A stretch of DNA of 64,000 bases. Origin: Methanobacterium sp. (GTDB lineage: Archaea; Methanobacteriota; Methanobacteria; Methanobacteriales; Methanobacteriaceae). Positions 22,282 through 31,616 of the stretch are shown piece by piece. Every line of letters starts with the position of its first letter. Positions within the stretch are counted from its first letter, which is position 1. The position numbers and the translations under genes are program-made. The stretch lies in NCBI RefSeq assembly GCF_038562635.1, contig NZ_JBCFBO010000001.1, positions 1,342,643 to 1,406,642 of the forward strand. Reading direction: 5' to 3'. The notes under the pieces were generated by a model. That model was not told the origin of the DNA and ran no database searches. It worked only from the letters and a program-made list of their open reading frames with translations.

Positions 22282-24474
22282 GTGAGTAGACGGACTAAAA
22301 TGATTAATAAGATTAAAGAATTGATGTACCAGCCCAAAAATATAAGAAATATTGGGATAGTTGCCCACATCGATCACGGGAAAACAACCCTTTCGGACAA
22401 CTTACTTGCTGGTGCAGGAATGATATCCACCGAACTTGCGGGAGATCAGAGATTTCTTGATTTCGACGAGCAAGAACAGGCAAGGGGTATCACCATCGAT
22501 GCAGCAAACGTGTCAATGGTACACAAATACAAAGATTCAGAATACCTGATTAACCTTATAGATACACCAGGTCACGTTGACTTTGGTGGAGACGTAACAC
22601 GTGCAATGAGAGCTGTAGACGGTGCAGTAGTAGTAATATGTGCTGTTGAAGGAATCATGCCTCAAACAGAAACTGTACTAAGGCAAGCTCTAAAAGAAAA
22701 CGTAAAACCTGTTTTATTCATTAACAAGGTTGACCGTCTCATAAACGAGTTAAAATTAGACTCCACTGAACTTCAACAGAGGTTCATAAAAATCATCGCT
22801 TCTGCAAACAAGATCATAAGATCAATGGCTCCAGAAGAACTTAAAGACGACTGGCTTGCCAAAGTAGATGATGGAAGTGTAGCATTTGGTTCTGCATACC
22901 ATAACTGGGCTATAAATGTCCCAATTATGCAGCAAACAGGTATAACTTTTAAAGATATTTACCAGTACTGTAAAGACGAAAACCAGAAAGAATTAGCTCA
23001 AAAAGCACCAATTACTGAAGTTTTACTGGATATGGTTATAGAACATTTACCAAGCCCTGAAGTATCCCAGAGATACAGGGTACCAGCAATCTGGGCCGGA
23101 GACATCGAAAGTGAAGAAGGACAAGGTATGTTAAACACAAGTCCAGATTCACCACTAGCTGTAATGGTTACAAACATCAGTATAGATAAGCATGCAGGTG
23201 AAATAGCAACTGGCCGTGTTTACGGTGGAACAATAGAAAAAGGTACTGAAATCTACATGGTAGGTTCACATGGTAAAGCAAGAACCCAGCAGGTAGGAGT
23301 ATACTTCGGTCCAGAAAGGATCAACACCGACAAAGTTCCAGCAGGAAACATAGTTGCAATAACCGGTGCAAGAAATGCTGTAGCTGGGGAAACAATCTCC
23401 GAACCTGGAAGGAAAATTAAAGCGTTCGAAGGATTAGAACACATTTCAGAACCAGTAGTTACAGTTGCTGTTGAAGCTAAAAACACCAAAGATCTTCCAA
23501 AACTCATAGAAGTTTTAAGACAGGTCGGAAAAGAAGACCCAACAGTACGAATTGAAATTAACGAAGAAACTGGTGAACACCTCATAGCAGGTATGGGTGA
23601 ACTTCACCTTGAAATTATCACTTACAGAATCGACCAAAAAGGTGTAGAAATAGAAACTTCACCACCAATCGTTGTATACAGAGAAACAATCGCCGGCAAA
23701 GCCGGACCAGTTGAAGGAAAATCTCCTAACAAACACAACAGATTCTACATTGAAATCGAACCACTAGAAGACACACTATTCCAAGCCTTACAACAGAAAA
23801 AAATTAAAGAAGGCAAAATAAAAGGAAAAGAAGAAGTTGCAAAATTCCAGGAATACGGCCTTGAAAAAGAAGAAGCGAGAAAAGTCTGGGATGTACACGA
23901 AAGAAGTTTATTCATAAACATGACCCGTGGTATACAGCACCTTGACGAAATCAAAGAGCTTTTACTTGAAGGTTTCGAAAGCGCACTCGACGACGGCCCA
24001 ATCGCAAGAGAAAGAGTCATGGGTATAAAAATAAAACTCATGGATGCAAAGATTCACGAAGACGCAGTACACAGAGGTCCAGCACAGGTTTTACCTGCTA
24101 TAAGGAAAGCTGTATACGGAGCTATCATGATGGCCAACCCAACATTACTCGAACCGCTACAGAAAGTATTTATCAACACTCCTCAAGACTACATGGGCTC
24201 AGCAACCAGAGAAGTACAGAACAGAAGAGGTCAAATTGTCGACATGCAGCAAGAAGGTGACATGATGACCCTCGAATCCAAAGTACCTGTTGCAGAAATG
24301 TTTGGATTTGCGGGAGACATAAGATCTGCCACAGAAGGTAGATGTTTATGGTCAACAGAAAGTGCAGGTTTCGAAAGATTACCTGCAGAGCTTCAAAAAC
24401 AAATTATAAGACAGATAAGAGATAGAAAAGGATTAAGTCCTGAACCATACGGACCAGATCACTACTTAGGATAA
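22282..24474 (+). CDS. fusA: Translation elongation factor EF-2
   Basis: 730 aa from GTG 22282, which has AGGTGAT 4-5 nt upstream; the resulting MSRRTKMINKIKELMYQP start fits methanogen EF-2 as I know it. It is the GTPase that drives translocation. G1 is AHIDHGKTT, G3 DTPGHVDFGG and G4 NKVD. Near the C-terminus DAVHRGPAQVLPAIRKAVYG contains the His that is modified to diphthamide. It ends with DRKGLSPEPYGPDHYLG. T-rich sequence at 24508-24516 may end its transcript. Confidence 0.98.
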   Translation: MSRRTKMINKIKELMYQPKNIRNIGIVAHIDHGKTTLSDNLLAGAGMISTELAGDQRFLDFDEQEQARGITIDAANVSMVHKYKDSEYLINLIDTPGHVDFGGDVTRAMRAVDGAVVVICAVEGIMPQTETVLRQALKENVKPVLFINKVDRLINELKLDSTELQQRFIKIIASANKIIRSMAPEELKDDWLAKVDDGSVAFGSAYHNWAINVPIMQQTGITFKDIYQYCKDENQKELAQKAPITEVLLDMVIEHLPSPEVSQRYRVPAIWAGDIESEEGQGMLNTSPDSPLAVMVTNISIDKHAGEIATGRVYGGTIEKGTEIYMVGSHGKARTQQVGVYFGPERINTDKVPAGNIVAITGARNAVAGETISEPGRKIKAFEGLEHISEPVVTVAVEAKNTKDLPKLIEVLRQVGKEDPTVRIEINEETGEHLIAGMGELHLEIITYRIDQKGVEIETSPPIVVYRETIAGKAGPVEGKSPNKHNRFYIEIEPLEDTLFQALQQKKIKEGKIKGKEEVAKFQEYGLEKEEARKVWDVHERSLFINMTRGIQHLDEIKELLLEGFESALDDGPIARERVMGIKIKLMDAKIHEDAVHRGPAQVLPAIRKAVYGAIMMANPTLLEPLQKVFINTPQDYMGSATREVQNRRGQIVDMQQEGDMMTLESKVPVAEMFGFAGDIRSATEGRCLWSTESAGFERLPAELQKQIIRQIRDRKGLSPEPYGPDHYLG

Positions 24475-24613
24475 ATAAGTTTCACAGCTAATTATCCATT
24501 ATCTCATCTTTTTTATTTTGAAAATATGAAGCCAAACCATAAAACTTAATAGAGATTATCCCAAAATATTGGTATTCTCAAACTAATCAGTATATGATTT
24601 TGAATGGAGTGAC

Positions 24614-24806
24614 GGAAATTTTCGTAAATTTCCTGAACCCAAAATTTTTGGAGGTTGAAGAAAATCTCATTTGAGATTTTCGAAACCGGGGAAACTTGTT
24701 TCCTCGGCCGCAAAACTGTCAAAATCAAAGATTTTGACGCCATGAAAATTTTCAATTTTCACAGGCTTTGTTTTGCGGGCCCCAAAAATGAAAATTTTTG
24801 GAGGTT
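24614..24806 (+). repeat. Nested hairpin cluster forming the tuf leader
   Basis: Elements in order: 24614-24621/24626-24633; a loop-poor palindrome 24639-24651 ending in a first GGAGG (24650-24654); 24660-24668/24673-24681; a GGAAAC/GTTTCC stem with CCG/CGG flanks (24686-24707). Then an outer 9-bp stem CCGCAAAAC (24708-24716) / GTTTTGCGG (24770-24778) encloses two inner hairpins. The last stem, 24782-24789/24794-24801, runs into the real GGAGG (24800-24804). AAAATTTTTGGAGGTT occurs twice, at 24641-24656 and 24791-24806. Clearly the same family as the rpoB2 leader. Confidence 0.82.
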
Positions 24807-24812
24807 AATTAA

Positions 24813-26054
24813 ATGGCAAAAGGAAAAGAACACATAAACTTAGCGTTTATTGGACACGTAGACCACGGTAAATCTACACTTGTTGGACACGTATTACTTC
24901 AGTCTGGAGCTATCGCAGAGCAGCAGCTCTCAGATGGTGAAAACAAGTTCAGATTTGTCATGGATAAATTGACAGAAGAAAGAGAAAGAGGGGTTACAAT
25001 CGACCTTGCTCACGCAAAATTCGAAACTCCTAAATATGAGTTCACAATTGTGGACTGTCCTGGTCACAGAGATTTTGTTAAAAACATGATTACAGGAGCA
25101 TCACAGGCTGACGCTGCTGTATTAGTTGTCGCTATTGACGACGGTATCATGCCACAGACCAAGGAACACATTTTCCTTGCAAGAACACTCGGTATCAACC
25201 AGTTAATCATTGGTATAAACAAAATGGACCTCGTAAAATACGACGAAGCAAAATTCAACGCACTTAAAGATGAATTAGGCGCACTCATTAAGACCGTAGC
25301 ATACGACCCAGCTAAAGTACACTTTATACCACTCTCTGCATTCGAAGGAGACAACATCAAAGAAAACAGTGCAAACACCCCATGGTACAAAGGCCCTGCG
25401 CTCGTACCTGCACTTGACGAATTCTCCGCACCAGAAAAACCAACTAACTTACCATTAAGGGTACCTATTCAGGATGTTTACTCCATTACAGGGGTCGGAA
25501 CCGTACCTGTTGGAAGAATAGAAACTGGTATAATGAAAAAAGCGGACAATGTTATATTTGAACCAGCTGGAAAAGCTGGAGAGGTTAAATCTATCGAGAT
25601 GCACCACGAAATGATGGACTCCGCAGAACCTGGGGACAACGTCGGTTTCAACGTAAGAGGTGTCGGTAAAAACGATATCAGAAGAGGAGACGTAGCAGGA
25701 CACACTGACAACGCTCCAACCGTTGCAAAAGAATTCACAGCACAGATTGTTGTTATGCAGCACCCTGGTGTTATCACCGTCGGTTACACACCTGTATTCC
25801 ACTGTCACACAGCTCAGGTCGCATGTACTTTCTTAGAATTAGTACAGAAAATGAACCCTGCAACTGGTGCAGTTGAAGAAAAGAACCCTGACTTCCTCAA
25901 AACAGGTAACGCAGCAATCGTTAAAGTTAAACCAACCAAACCAATGGTTATTGAAAACGTCAAAGAAATTCCACACATGGGAAGATTCGCTATCAGAGAT
26001 ATGGGTCAGACCGTAGCTGCTGGAATGTGTATTGACATAGTTAAAGCAAAATAA
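24813..26054 (+). CDS. tuf: Translation elongation factor EF-1 alpha
   Basis: 413 aa. It is the GTPase that delivers aminoacyl-tRNA to the ribosome. G1 GHVDHGKST, the TIDLAHAKF switch region, G3 DCPGHRDFVKNM and G4 NKMD are present; domains 2 and 3 are normal (GVGTVPVGRIETG, VVMQHPGVITVGYTPVFH). ATG 24813 has GGAGG 8 nt upstream, at the base of the last leader hairpin. rps10 follows after about 100 nt. Confidence 0.98.
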   Translation: MAKGKEHINLAFIGHVDHGKSTLVGHVLLQSGAIAEQQLSDGENKFRFVMDKLTEERERGVTIDLAHAKFETPKYEFTIVDCPGHRDFVKNMITGASQADAAVLVVAIDDGIMPQTKEHIFLARTLGINQLIIGINKMDLVKYDEAKFNALKDELGALIKTVAYDPAKVHFIPLSAFEGDNIKENSANTPWYKGPALVPALDEFSAPEKPTNLPLRVPIQDVYSITGVGTVPVGRIETGIMKKADNVIFEPAGKAGEVKSIEMHHEMMDSAEPGDNVGFNVRGVGKNDIRRGDVAGHTDNAPTVAKEFTAQIVVMQHPGVITVGYTPVFHCHTAQVACTFLELVQKMNPATGAVEEKNPDFLKTGNAAIVKVKPTKPMVIENVKEIPHMGRFAIRDMGQTVAAGMCIDIVKAK

Positions 26055-26057
26055 GAA

Positions 26058-26088
26058 TTAGGAATTAATTCCTAACCTTCTTTTTTAT
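26058..26088 (+). terminator. Palindrome plus T-run after tuf
   Basis: The perfect palindrome TTAGGAATTAATTCCTAA (26058-26075) begins 4 nt after the tuf stop codon and is followed by CCTTCTTTTTTAT. It could stop or attenuate transcription before rps10, or be a hairpin-family member; the T-run favours the first. Confidence 0.45.
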
Positions 26089-26101
26089 ATTTTGGAGTCG
26101 A

Positions 26102-26147
26102 AGGAAACTTTGGTTTCCTGAGTCACAAAAATTTTCAATTTTTGGAG
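26102..26147 (+). repeat. Two hairpins in the rps10 leader
   Basis: AGGAAAC/GTTTCCT (26102-26108 / 26113-26119, loop TTTG) is followed by CAAAAATT/AATTTTTG (26126-26133 / 26137-26144, loop TTC). The second stem ends in the GGAG (26144-26147) that serves as ribosome site of rps10. This is the same arrangement as at rpoB2 and tuf. Confidence 0.75.
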
Positions 26148-26156
26148 AAGATTTAA

Positions 26157-26465
26157 ATGCACAAAGCAAGAATTAAACTTACAGGAACAGACCCAGAAAA
26201 ATTACAATTTGTCTGCGACCAGTTAAGAAGAATCGCAGAAAGAACAGGCGTTGACATGTCCGGCCCAATCCCACTCCCAACCAAAAAGTTAGTGGTACCA
26301 ACCAGAAAATCTCCAGATGGAGAAGGAAAAGCTACCTGGGAAAAATGGGAACTAAGAATCCACAAAAGACTTGTTGGAATCGAAGCCGATGAAAGGGCAA
26401 TGAGACAAGTCATGAAAGTAAACGTTCCTGATAATGTAAGTATAGAAATAGAACTTAAAAGCTAA
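26157..26465 (+). CDS. rps10: Ribosomal protein S10 (uS10)
   Basis: 102 aa, the normal archaeal length. Family stretches are KARIKLTGTDPEKLQFVCDQ, the GPIPLPTKKLVVPTRKSPDG loop and KRLVGIEADERAMRQVMKV. It is the last gene of the str block; the usual place after tuf is kept. Confidence 0.97.
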   Translation: MHKARIKLTGTDPEKLQFVCDQLRRIAERTGVDMSGPIPLPTKKLVVPTRKSPDGEGKATWEKWELRIHKRLVGIEADERAMRQVMKVNVPDNVSIEIELKS

Positions 26466-26497
26466 TTTATTTTAATAGCTTTAGAATTATTTTGATT

Positions 26498-26525
26498 AGC
26501 TTAAACTACGTTTTAAGCTTTTAAA
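26498..26525 (+). terminator. Probable terminator after rps10
   Basis: AGCTTAAA (26498-26505) pairs perfectly with TTTAAGCT (26512-26519), followed by TTTAAA. It sits about 30 nt after the rps10 stop codon, at the end of the translation block. Confidence 0.4.
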
Positions 26526-26612
26526 CACTTTAATTACTGGATGGTCAACGAAGATTTAATCAGTTGATCAAAAAGTATTTAATTAACTATTGATAAATAG
26601 AGAAATCTACTC

Positions 26613-26707
26613 AAAAATCCAATGCCGGGATAGCCAGCCCAACCTTTTTTCAGAAAAAAGGTTGATCAAAAAATGATAAATCGGAAAATAAATAAAAAAA
26701 ATCCAAT

Positions 26708-26719
<12 letters not shown>
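26613..26719 (+). repeat. Duplicated tRNA-Ser 5' flank interrupted by a hairpin module
   Basis: The 23-nt sequence from AAAAATCCAATG to GGGATAGCC occurs at 26613-26635 and again at 26697-26719, the second copy including the first 12 nt of tRNA-Ser. Between them lies about 61 bp with an 11-bp perfect stem (26640-26650 / 26654-26664, loop CAG) followed by ATCAAAAAAT. The stem and the following bases match the element at 6751-6783 almost exactly. Confidence 0.8.
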
Positions 26720-27159
<440 letters not shown>

Positions 27160-27549
27160 ATGGAAATTATGAATTTAACAACAAGTTTAATCTTGTTTCT
27201 AAATGTCACGCTACTATCTATTTTAGTCCCTGGAGGACCAGTAGAAAACAGAGACTTTGATTACTTAAAGAAGACTCCGATTATATATTATGGATTCAGT
27301 ATTTTCCTCATATCACTCATATTGATATCACTAGCCCTATGCTATTTTATACTTTTAGATAACCTATGGGCATTTAAAGTTTCCCTGGCTGTAGGTGCGC
27401 TGTACTTCATGGTTTACATACTTGACCTTTTAAAAATATTTCCCAGATCACCAACTCCCATGTCAAAAACGTTGATGTTAATTGAAATAATTAACATGAT
27501 GCTCGCACTGCTTCTGGTTATTTTTTCTCTGGCCAGGCTGTCTATTTAA
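27160..27549 (+). CDS. Small membrane protein, four predicted helices
   Basis: 129 aa with hydrophobic segments around residues 5-25, 42-65, 70-92 and 105-126. The loop between the first two has GGPVENRDFDYLKKTP. No family is recognised. There is no Shine-Dalgarno motif before ATG 27160 (a second ATG lies three codons on), so translation may be leaderless. No clear operon partner. Confidence 0.65.
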   Translation: MEIMNLTTSLILFLNVTLLSILVPGGPVENRDFDYLKKTPIIYYGFSIFLISLILISLALCYFILLDNLWAFKVSLAVGALYFMVYILDLLKIFPRSPTPMSKTLMLIEIINMMLALLLVIFSLARLSI

Positions 27550-27830
27550 AACAGCGCCTCTCTTTTATAATAAAAACAAGCCCAAAAAACAGTACCACAT
27601 ATATACCAAATGTTTGAAAGTTGGGGATCTTCCAATTAAAAGTAATGAAATAAAAACATTGGCTCAAACTGTAAAATAGTAAAAACAAATTAAATCGATT
27701 TCTTGAAACTTAGGAAAGATCAAGAAAATTTTCAATTTAATCTCAAAAATCCAGTCACATTCGCCGTCCATCATAAAGTAACAACTAAAACTTAATTTCA
27801 ATCTATTTATCCTAAAAATTAAATATTAAC

Positions 27831-28406
27831 TCATTTTGATTTATTGAGTTTGTTCCTGTAATAATTAGAATATATCGCTCCTAAAGGGTTATGAGCAAGT
27901 ACTCTATCCTTCACAGCCAGAGTAGTTACTGGTGCTTCTGAATGTTCAGTAAATAATATATCATGACCAATACAAAGGCCAATTATAATATTAAGATCCG
28001 TTTTTTTCTTGTTTAGAAATGATGCTTGACCAATAGGGTTGCACATGGTCTCATCACGGGTTTTATCAATTTTATCTAAATCAAACTCTGTTTTATCAAT
28101 TCCACAGACCTTACAACATGTAGAATATACCTTAAAATGCTCTTTAAATATAGAATATATTTCTCTGGATTCTTTTTCTAATCCAATACAGAATGCAAGT
28201 CCTATTTTCTTATAACCCATCTTTTCTCCAAAAAGAATTATTTCTTCTATACGGGTTTTTTTCATGTAATATTCTGCCTCCACAGAAGCGGCAGTTTTAA
28301 TTAGAGAAATTTCACGTTCCCCATAAAGTTCTTTCATTTCTTCTGCAAGTTTAAGGCAATCTTTTCCATTTCGGCATTCTTTTTCCGGACATACCGCACA
28401 ATTCAA
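27831..28406 (-). CDS. DUF1847-type cysteine-rich protein
   Basis: 191 aa, starting at TTG 28406 with GGGAGGT about 8 nt upstream. It opens with the metal-binding pattern NCAVCPEKECRNGKDC and later has LAFCIGLEKESREI, STCCKVCGIDK, ETMCNPIGQASFLN and GLCIGHDILF. These match my memory of the DUF1847 family, common in anaerobes and probably binding an Fe-S cluster or zinc. The role is unknown. It is a single gene. Confidence 0.82.
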   Translation of the reverse strand: MNCAVCPEKECRNGKDCLKLAEEMKELYGEREISLIKTAASVEAEYYMKKTRIEEIILFGEKMGYKKIGLAFCIGLEKESREIYSIFKEHFKVYSTCCKVCGIDKTEFDLDKIDKTRDETMCNPIGQASFLNKKKTDLNIIIGLCIGHDILFTEHSEAPVTTLAVKDRVLAHNPLGAIYSNYYRNKLNKSK

Positions 28407-28554
28407 TATACAACCTCCCTATAATACACTTATTTATAGCCAGGTTTATTATTGTATTGCTCTACCTGAAATTTTGGAAAATAAATACAAAAACCTAACT
28501 GTAAAATTAAATTTATTATAAAAAAATAAAATTAGTATAAACATGCAAATAGTG

Positions 28555-29415
28555 CTACAAAAAGAAACGTTTTAATTCCTGTGCAATTGGCTCAGGCTTG
28601 CCATAATCTTGAGCTGAGTCATGGTTAAGGCCTTTAAGTTCAATGAGATTAGAATGGGGCAGTACCTCATTTAATGCATCTAAACTCTCTTTTAATAAAG
28701 ATTGAGTCTTGTTACCTTCAAGCAGTAAAACTCTTGCAGGCACATTTTTGTAGTCATCAAGTGTCCCTTCAGTTTTCTCCACAAGATGTAATTCATCGCG
28801 CAGTGTAGGTATAAGTTCCTGATAAGATACATCATCACCTTTAACAGTCCTGACATTTATCCACAGTATAAATTTAACAAGGGGCACCATCATAAAGTCA
28901 GGTATGGGCTTAGTAAATTCAACTGAATCCTTTGTTAAGTCTACTGTTGCTTTGGCCACTTTACCTTCCGTTATATTTTTATTTAGATGTTGAATAGTGG
29001 TTTTAAACTGCTCCAGTTCAGGCTGTCCAGCGAAAACAAGAGGTTCATAAGCGGCGACTTTACGGATGGCAGGATTAGAAATAGCAGCATGCAGTGCAAA
29101 AAGTGCACCGTCAGCCGTTCCAAAGACATAATGTGCACCTGTCTTTTTAAGCAGAGCATTAAGATCTTCGTCTTCCTTTTCTATACTGTAATCTGCACCT
29201 ACCGGCCCACTCATGCCACGGCCTCTGCGATCTGGGATGTATACAGTAAATTCATCTGAAAGCATAGTTCCAAGCTTCATAAGATGTTGTGACGCATTTA
29301 CACCACCATGAAGGAGAATAATGCCTGGACCACTGCCCATTTGCCTGTATCCAATTTTAGTACCGTCTTTAGATATCACAGAACCTGTTTCATATATTTG
29401 TTTTGCATTGCCCAT
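28555..29415 (-). CDS. Alpha/beta hydrolase-fold protein lacking the nucleophile Ser
   Basis: 286 aa from ATG 29415, which follows GGGGTGAT; an ATG at 29436 would add seven residues without a ribosome site. Fold landmarks are IILLHGGVNAS (oxyanion region), YIPDRRGRGMSGP, the nucleophile elbow VFGTADGALFALHAA and LKGLNHDSA with the expected His. In the elbow the normal G-x-S-x-G reads G-T-A-D-G, so Ala occupies the nucleophile position. It may be a pseudo-enzyme or use another chemistry. Confidence 0.82.
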   Translation of the reverse strand: MGNAKQIYETGSVISKDGTKIGYRQMGSGPGIILLHGGVNASQHLMKLGTMLSDEFTVYIPDRRGRGMSGPVGADYSIEKEDEDLNALLKKTGAHYVFGTADGALFALHAAISNPAIRKVAAYEPLVFAGQPELEQFKTTIQHLNKNITEGKVAKATVDLTKDSVEFTKPIPDFMMVPLVKFILWINVRTVKGDDVSYQELIPTLRDELHLVEKTEGTLDDYKNVPARVLLLEGNKTQSLLKESLDALNEVLPHSNLIELKGLNHDSAQDYGKPEPIAQELKRFFL

Positions 29416-29824
29416 AAAATCACCCCTATTTTCCAAAAAAGAAAAATTAAAGTAATTTAACTTATTCCAGCTAATTTACTGATTTTTTAACTTGTCACGT
29501 TTTGCAGACACATTACTTATAAATTCTGCAACCTGTGCAATCATTATAAACCGATTTTATGTCAGTTTACTTAGATGGTTCTTTATATCCCATAACACAT
29601 TGCTGTCATAGAAATCACCAGTACAATATATAAACTTAATAATTTAAGGTTTTCATATTTTTTTAAATAGTCCTGTTCAGGAAATAAAACAAAATAAACT
29701 TTAACTTTTTGGTTTAAACTATCCAAAAAATGTTATAAAATTGATAATTAAAAAAAATAGAAATTAATAACCATAATGCTACAAAAATTGAGTTTACATG
29801 ATAATGACAGAGTAACTATAAAAT
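29416..29824. other. Intergenic region without a gene
   Basis: About 410 AT-rich bases between two leftward genes. I see no open frame with a ribosome site, no strong palindrome and no repeat family member here. Confidence 0.4.
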
Positions 29825-30394
29825 TTACTCATTAAATAAAAGTTTTTTAAGCTCTTTTACATTTAATTCAATTAAAGGCCTTGCTTCAGGCTTAGCAAGT
29901 ACTTGAAATTGTTCCAATTTAGTTTCAAGATATAAGTTATGCAATATATTCTGAAGTTCAGGAACAGGCATTTCTATGATTCTTTTTATGGTTAGAATCT
30001 CTTCCTCACTTAATTTATCAGTATAATCTTTTATTCTGACTTCAAACTCATCTACAGCATTTATATTTAAATTGATGTATTTCTTTATAGCATATGGAGG
30101 CATATGCTCAACTGCACGCAGTGCATTCCAAATATCCTTCTCATTAAGTTTTAACCCTAATGTTTCATTCAAATATTTTGTTGCCTTTGCTGCCCTTTCA
30201 GAACTGCCTCTTCCATAAACTCGAGATGCAAGGAATGCACTTACCAATATTGCAAGGAATACAAATGGTTGGTTTTGAGGAATGGATGAAAGAGGATATC
30301 CCAATGTATAAAATATAATAACTGTAAGTAAAACGCTTCCTGCTATGAATGTTAAAACAGCGAGGATAGCCGCAATTGTTTTATTTTTGATCAA
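29825..30394 (-). CDS. Two-helix membrane protein with helical cytosolic domain
   Basis: 189 aa starting at TTG 30394 with GGTGA upstream. Two hydrophobic helices (~8-30 and ~38-58) are followed by about 130 residues of charged helix: KATKYLNETLGLKLNEKDIW, LSEEEILTIKRIIEMPV and the C-terminal RPLIELNVKELKKLL. I do not recognise the family. The order suggests a membrane-anchored interaction domain. Confidence 0.65.
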   Translation of the reverse strand: MIKNKTIAAILAVLTFIAGSVLLTVIIFYTLGYPLSSIPQNQPFVFLAILVSAFLASRVYGRGSSERAAKATKYLNETLGLKLNEKDIWNALRAVEHMPPYAIKKYINLNINAVDEFEVRIKDYTDKLSEEEILTIKRIIEMPVPELQNILHNLYLETKLEQFQVLAKPEARPLIELNVKELKKLLFNE

Positions 30395-30586
30395 ATGACT
30401 TCACCATGTACTTATCATTTCGCCATGTATTTATAGTTTAAAGCAGATTTTTTTTTCATTATTTAATAGATGACCCAGATAAAGAATTGACTGTTAATGC
30501 ATATTAGATACATAAAATCCTGAAATTTCAAAAATCAGATATGTTAATAGTGTACCTCAAATTCAACTCCCATTTTCACGCAATAT

Positions 30587-31360
30587 TCATTCCGCCTTCA
30601 AACTGACCACATACTCATAGTTTTCGGGGGCTCTAGTTTTTGCGTTTTCATCAGATACAATTGCAACTTTTTTGCCGAAGTGTTCCAGCGCGGCCTGTAA
30701 ATGGTAAACTGCAATACCTATACTTATAGTGTTGTACTTTTGAACCCTTGGTGCCTTATGTTCTTTTACAGCATAGGGTTTAGAGCTATAGACATGGATT
30801 ATATTTTCATTACCTGTAAAAAACCACGGCTGGCTGTTACCTGCAGAAGGAGCTAGACGTGCCGCTTCTACTATTTCATCTGCACCTTTAACTGTACTTA
30901 TCTCATTTAGGGATTTTCTCTTAAAATCCAAAGCACCCTTTCGATGTAATTCCTCTGGTTTTGATTTTTTAGGGTTTCCAAATGACATTACAATTACAAA
31001 TTCCAGATCTGAATTTTTCAGCACGTCTTCATTGGGCCTTGGAGAACCCTGCCAACAGCTGCCTATATCATTTCCAGATAAGAAAAGGTCCATCTGCTGC
31101 AGCATATAACCTGCATTAACCAGGTAATCACCTTTAGGCTCTGAAAATATAACCATATAATGTGGTGCTTGTTTCTTCTTCGTTTCAACTTGTTCTAACG
31201 GTATAATTTTCACTTCAGTTTTGATGTCATTGTACATAGGTTTTAAACTTTTTATATGATTTGAAATTTCTTCTAGAGTTTTTTTATCAACTGGAGTTTG
31301 ATCATACTTTTTAACCGACCTTCTTTTAAATATCGTACTATAATAATCAGTTTTTTCCAT
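30587..31360 (-). CDS. Nitroreductase-family protein (paralogue 1)
   Basis: 257 aa. Nitroreductases are FMN flavoenzymes that use NAD(P)H. Seen here: the N-terminal FKRRSVKKYDQTPVDKK, YMLQQMDLFLSGNDIGSCWQG in the middle (cofactor-contact region), and ARLAPSAGNSQPWFF, the usual FMN-binding signature, which lies unusually far towards the C-terminus. This layout fits the putative TM-nitroreductase family, which is circularly different from NfsA/NfsB types. AGGAG precedes ATG 31360. A clear paralogue lies at 61889-62647 with the same layout. Confidence 0.85.
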   Translation of the reverse strand: MEKTDYYSTIFKRRSVKKYDQTPVDKKTLEEISNHIKSLKPMYNDIKTEVKIIPLEQVETKKKQAPHYMVIFSEPKGDYLVNAGYMLQQMDLFLSGNDIGSCWQGSPRPNEDVLKNSDLEFVIVMSFGNPKKSKPEELHRKGALDFKRKSLNEISTVKGADEIVEAARLAPSAGNSQPWFFTGNENIIHVYSSKPYAVKEHKAPRVQKYNTISIGIAVYHLQAALEHFGKKVAIVSDENAKTRAPENYEYVVSLKAE

Positions 31361-31616
31361 GATTTAACTCCTAAAAAGTTTATTTTGGATTAATTTATAT
31401 TACTAAATTCAATATTATTAATATGTATAACTTGGGATATAATTGTAGAGACTATTTTGCCAGTGCCAAAAATAGACTTAAAAATTTTTTAATTAATTGC
31501 AATTAAATAGCTTAAAAATCATATACTTTTTATAAGAGTATAACAATACGCATTACAATAAAATGCAAGTTTTACCATGAAATTCAACTTATCAAAGGGA
31601 AAACAGAGATGATTCA

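Noticed and set aside
24655..24837. 60-codon frame in the tuf leader starting at TTG right after a GGAGG
   Set aside because: The TTG touches the GGAGG with no spacing, the peptide comes from hairpin sequence and it runs into tuf in another frame. A leader peptide cannot be excluded, but nothing supports one.
26613..26635. Second tRNA-Ser gene
   Set aside because: Only the first 12 nt of the tRNA and the upstream flank are repeated; no anticodon or T arm follows.
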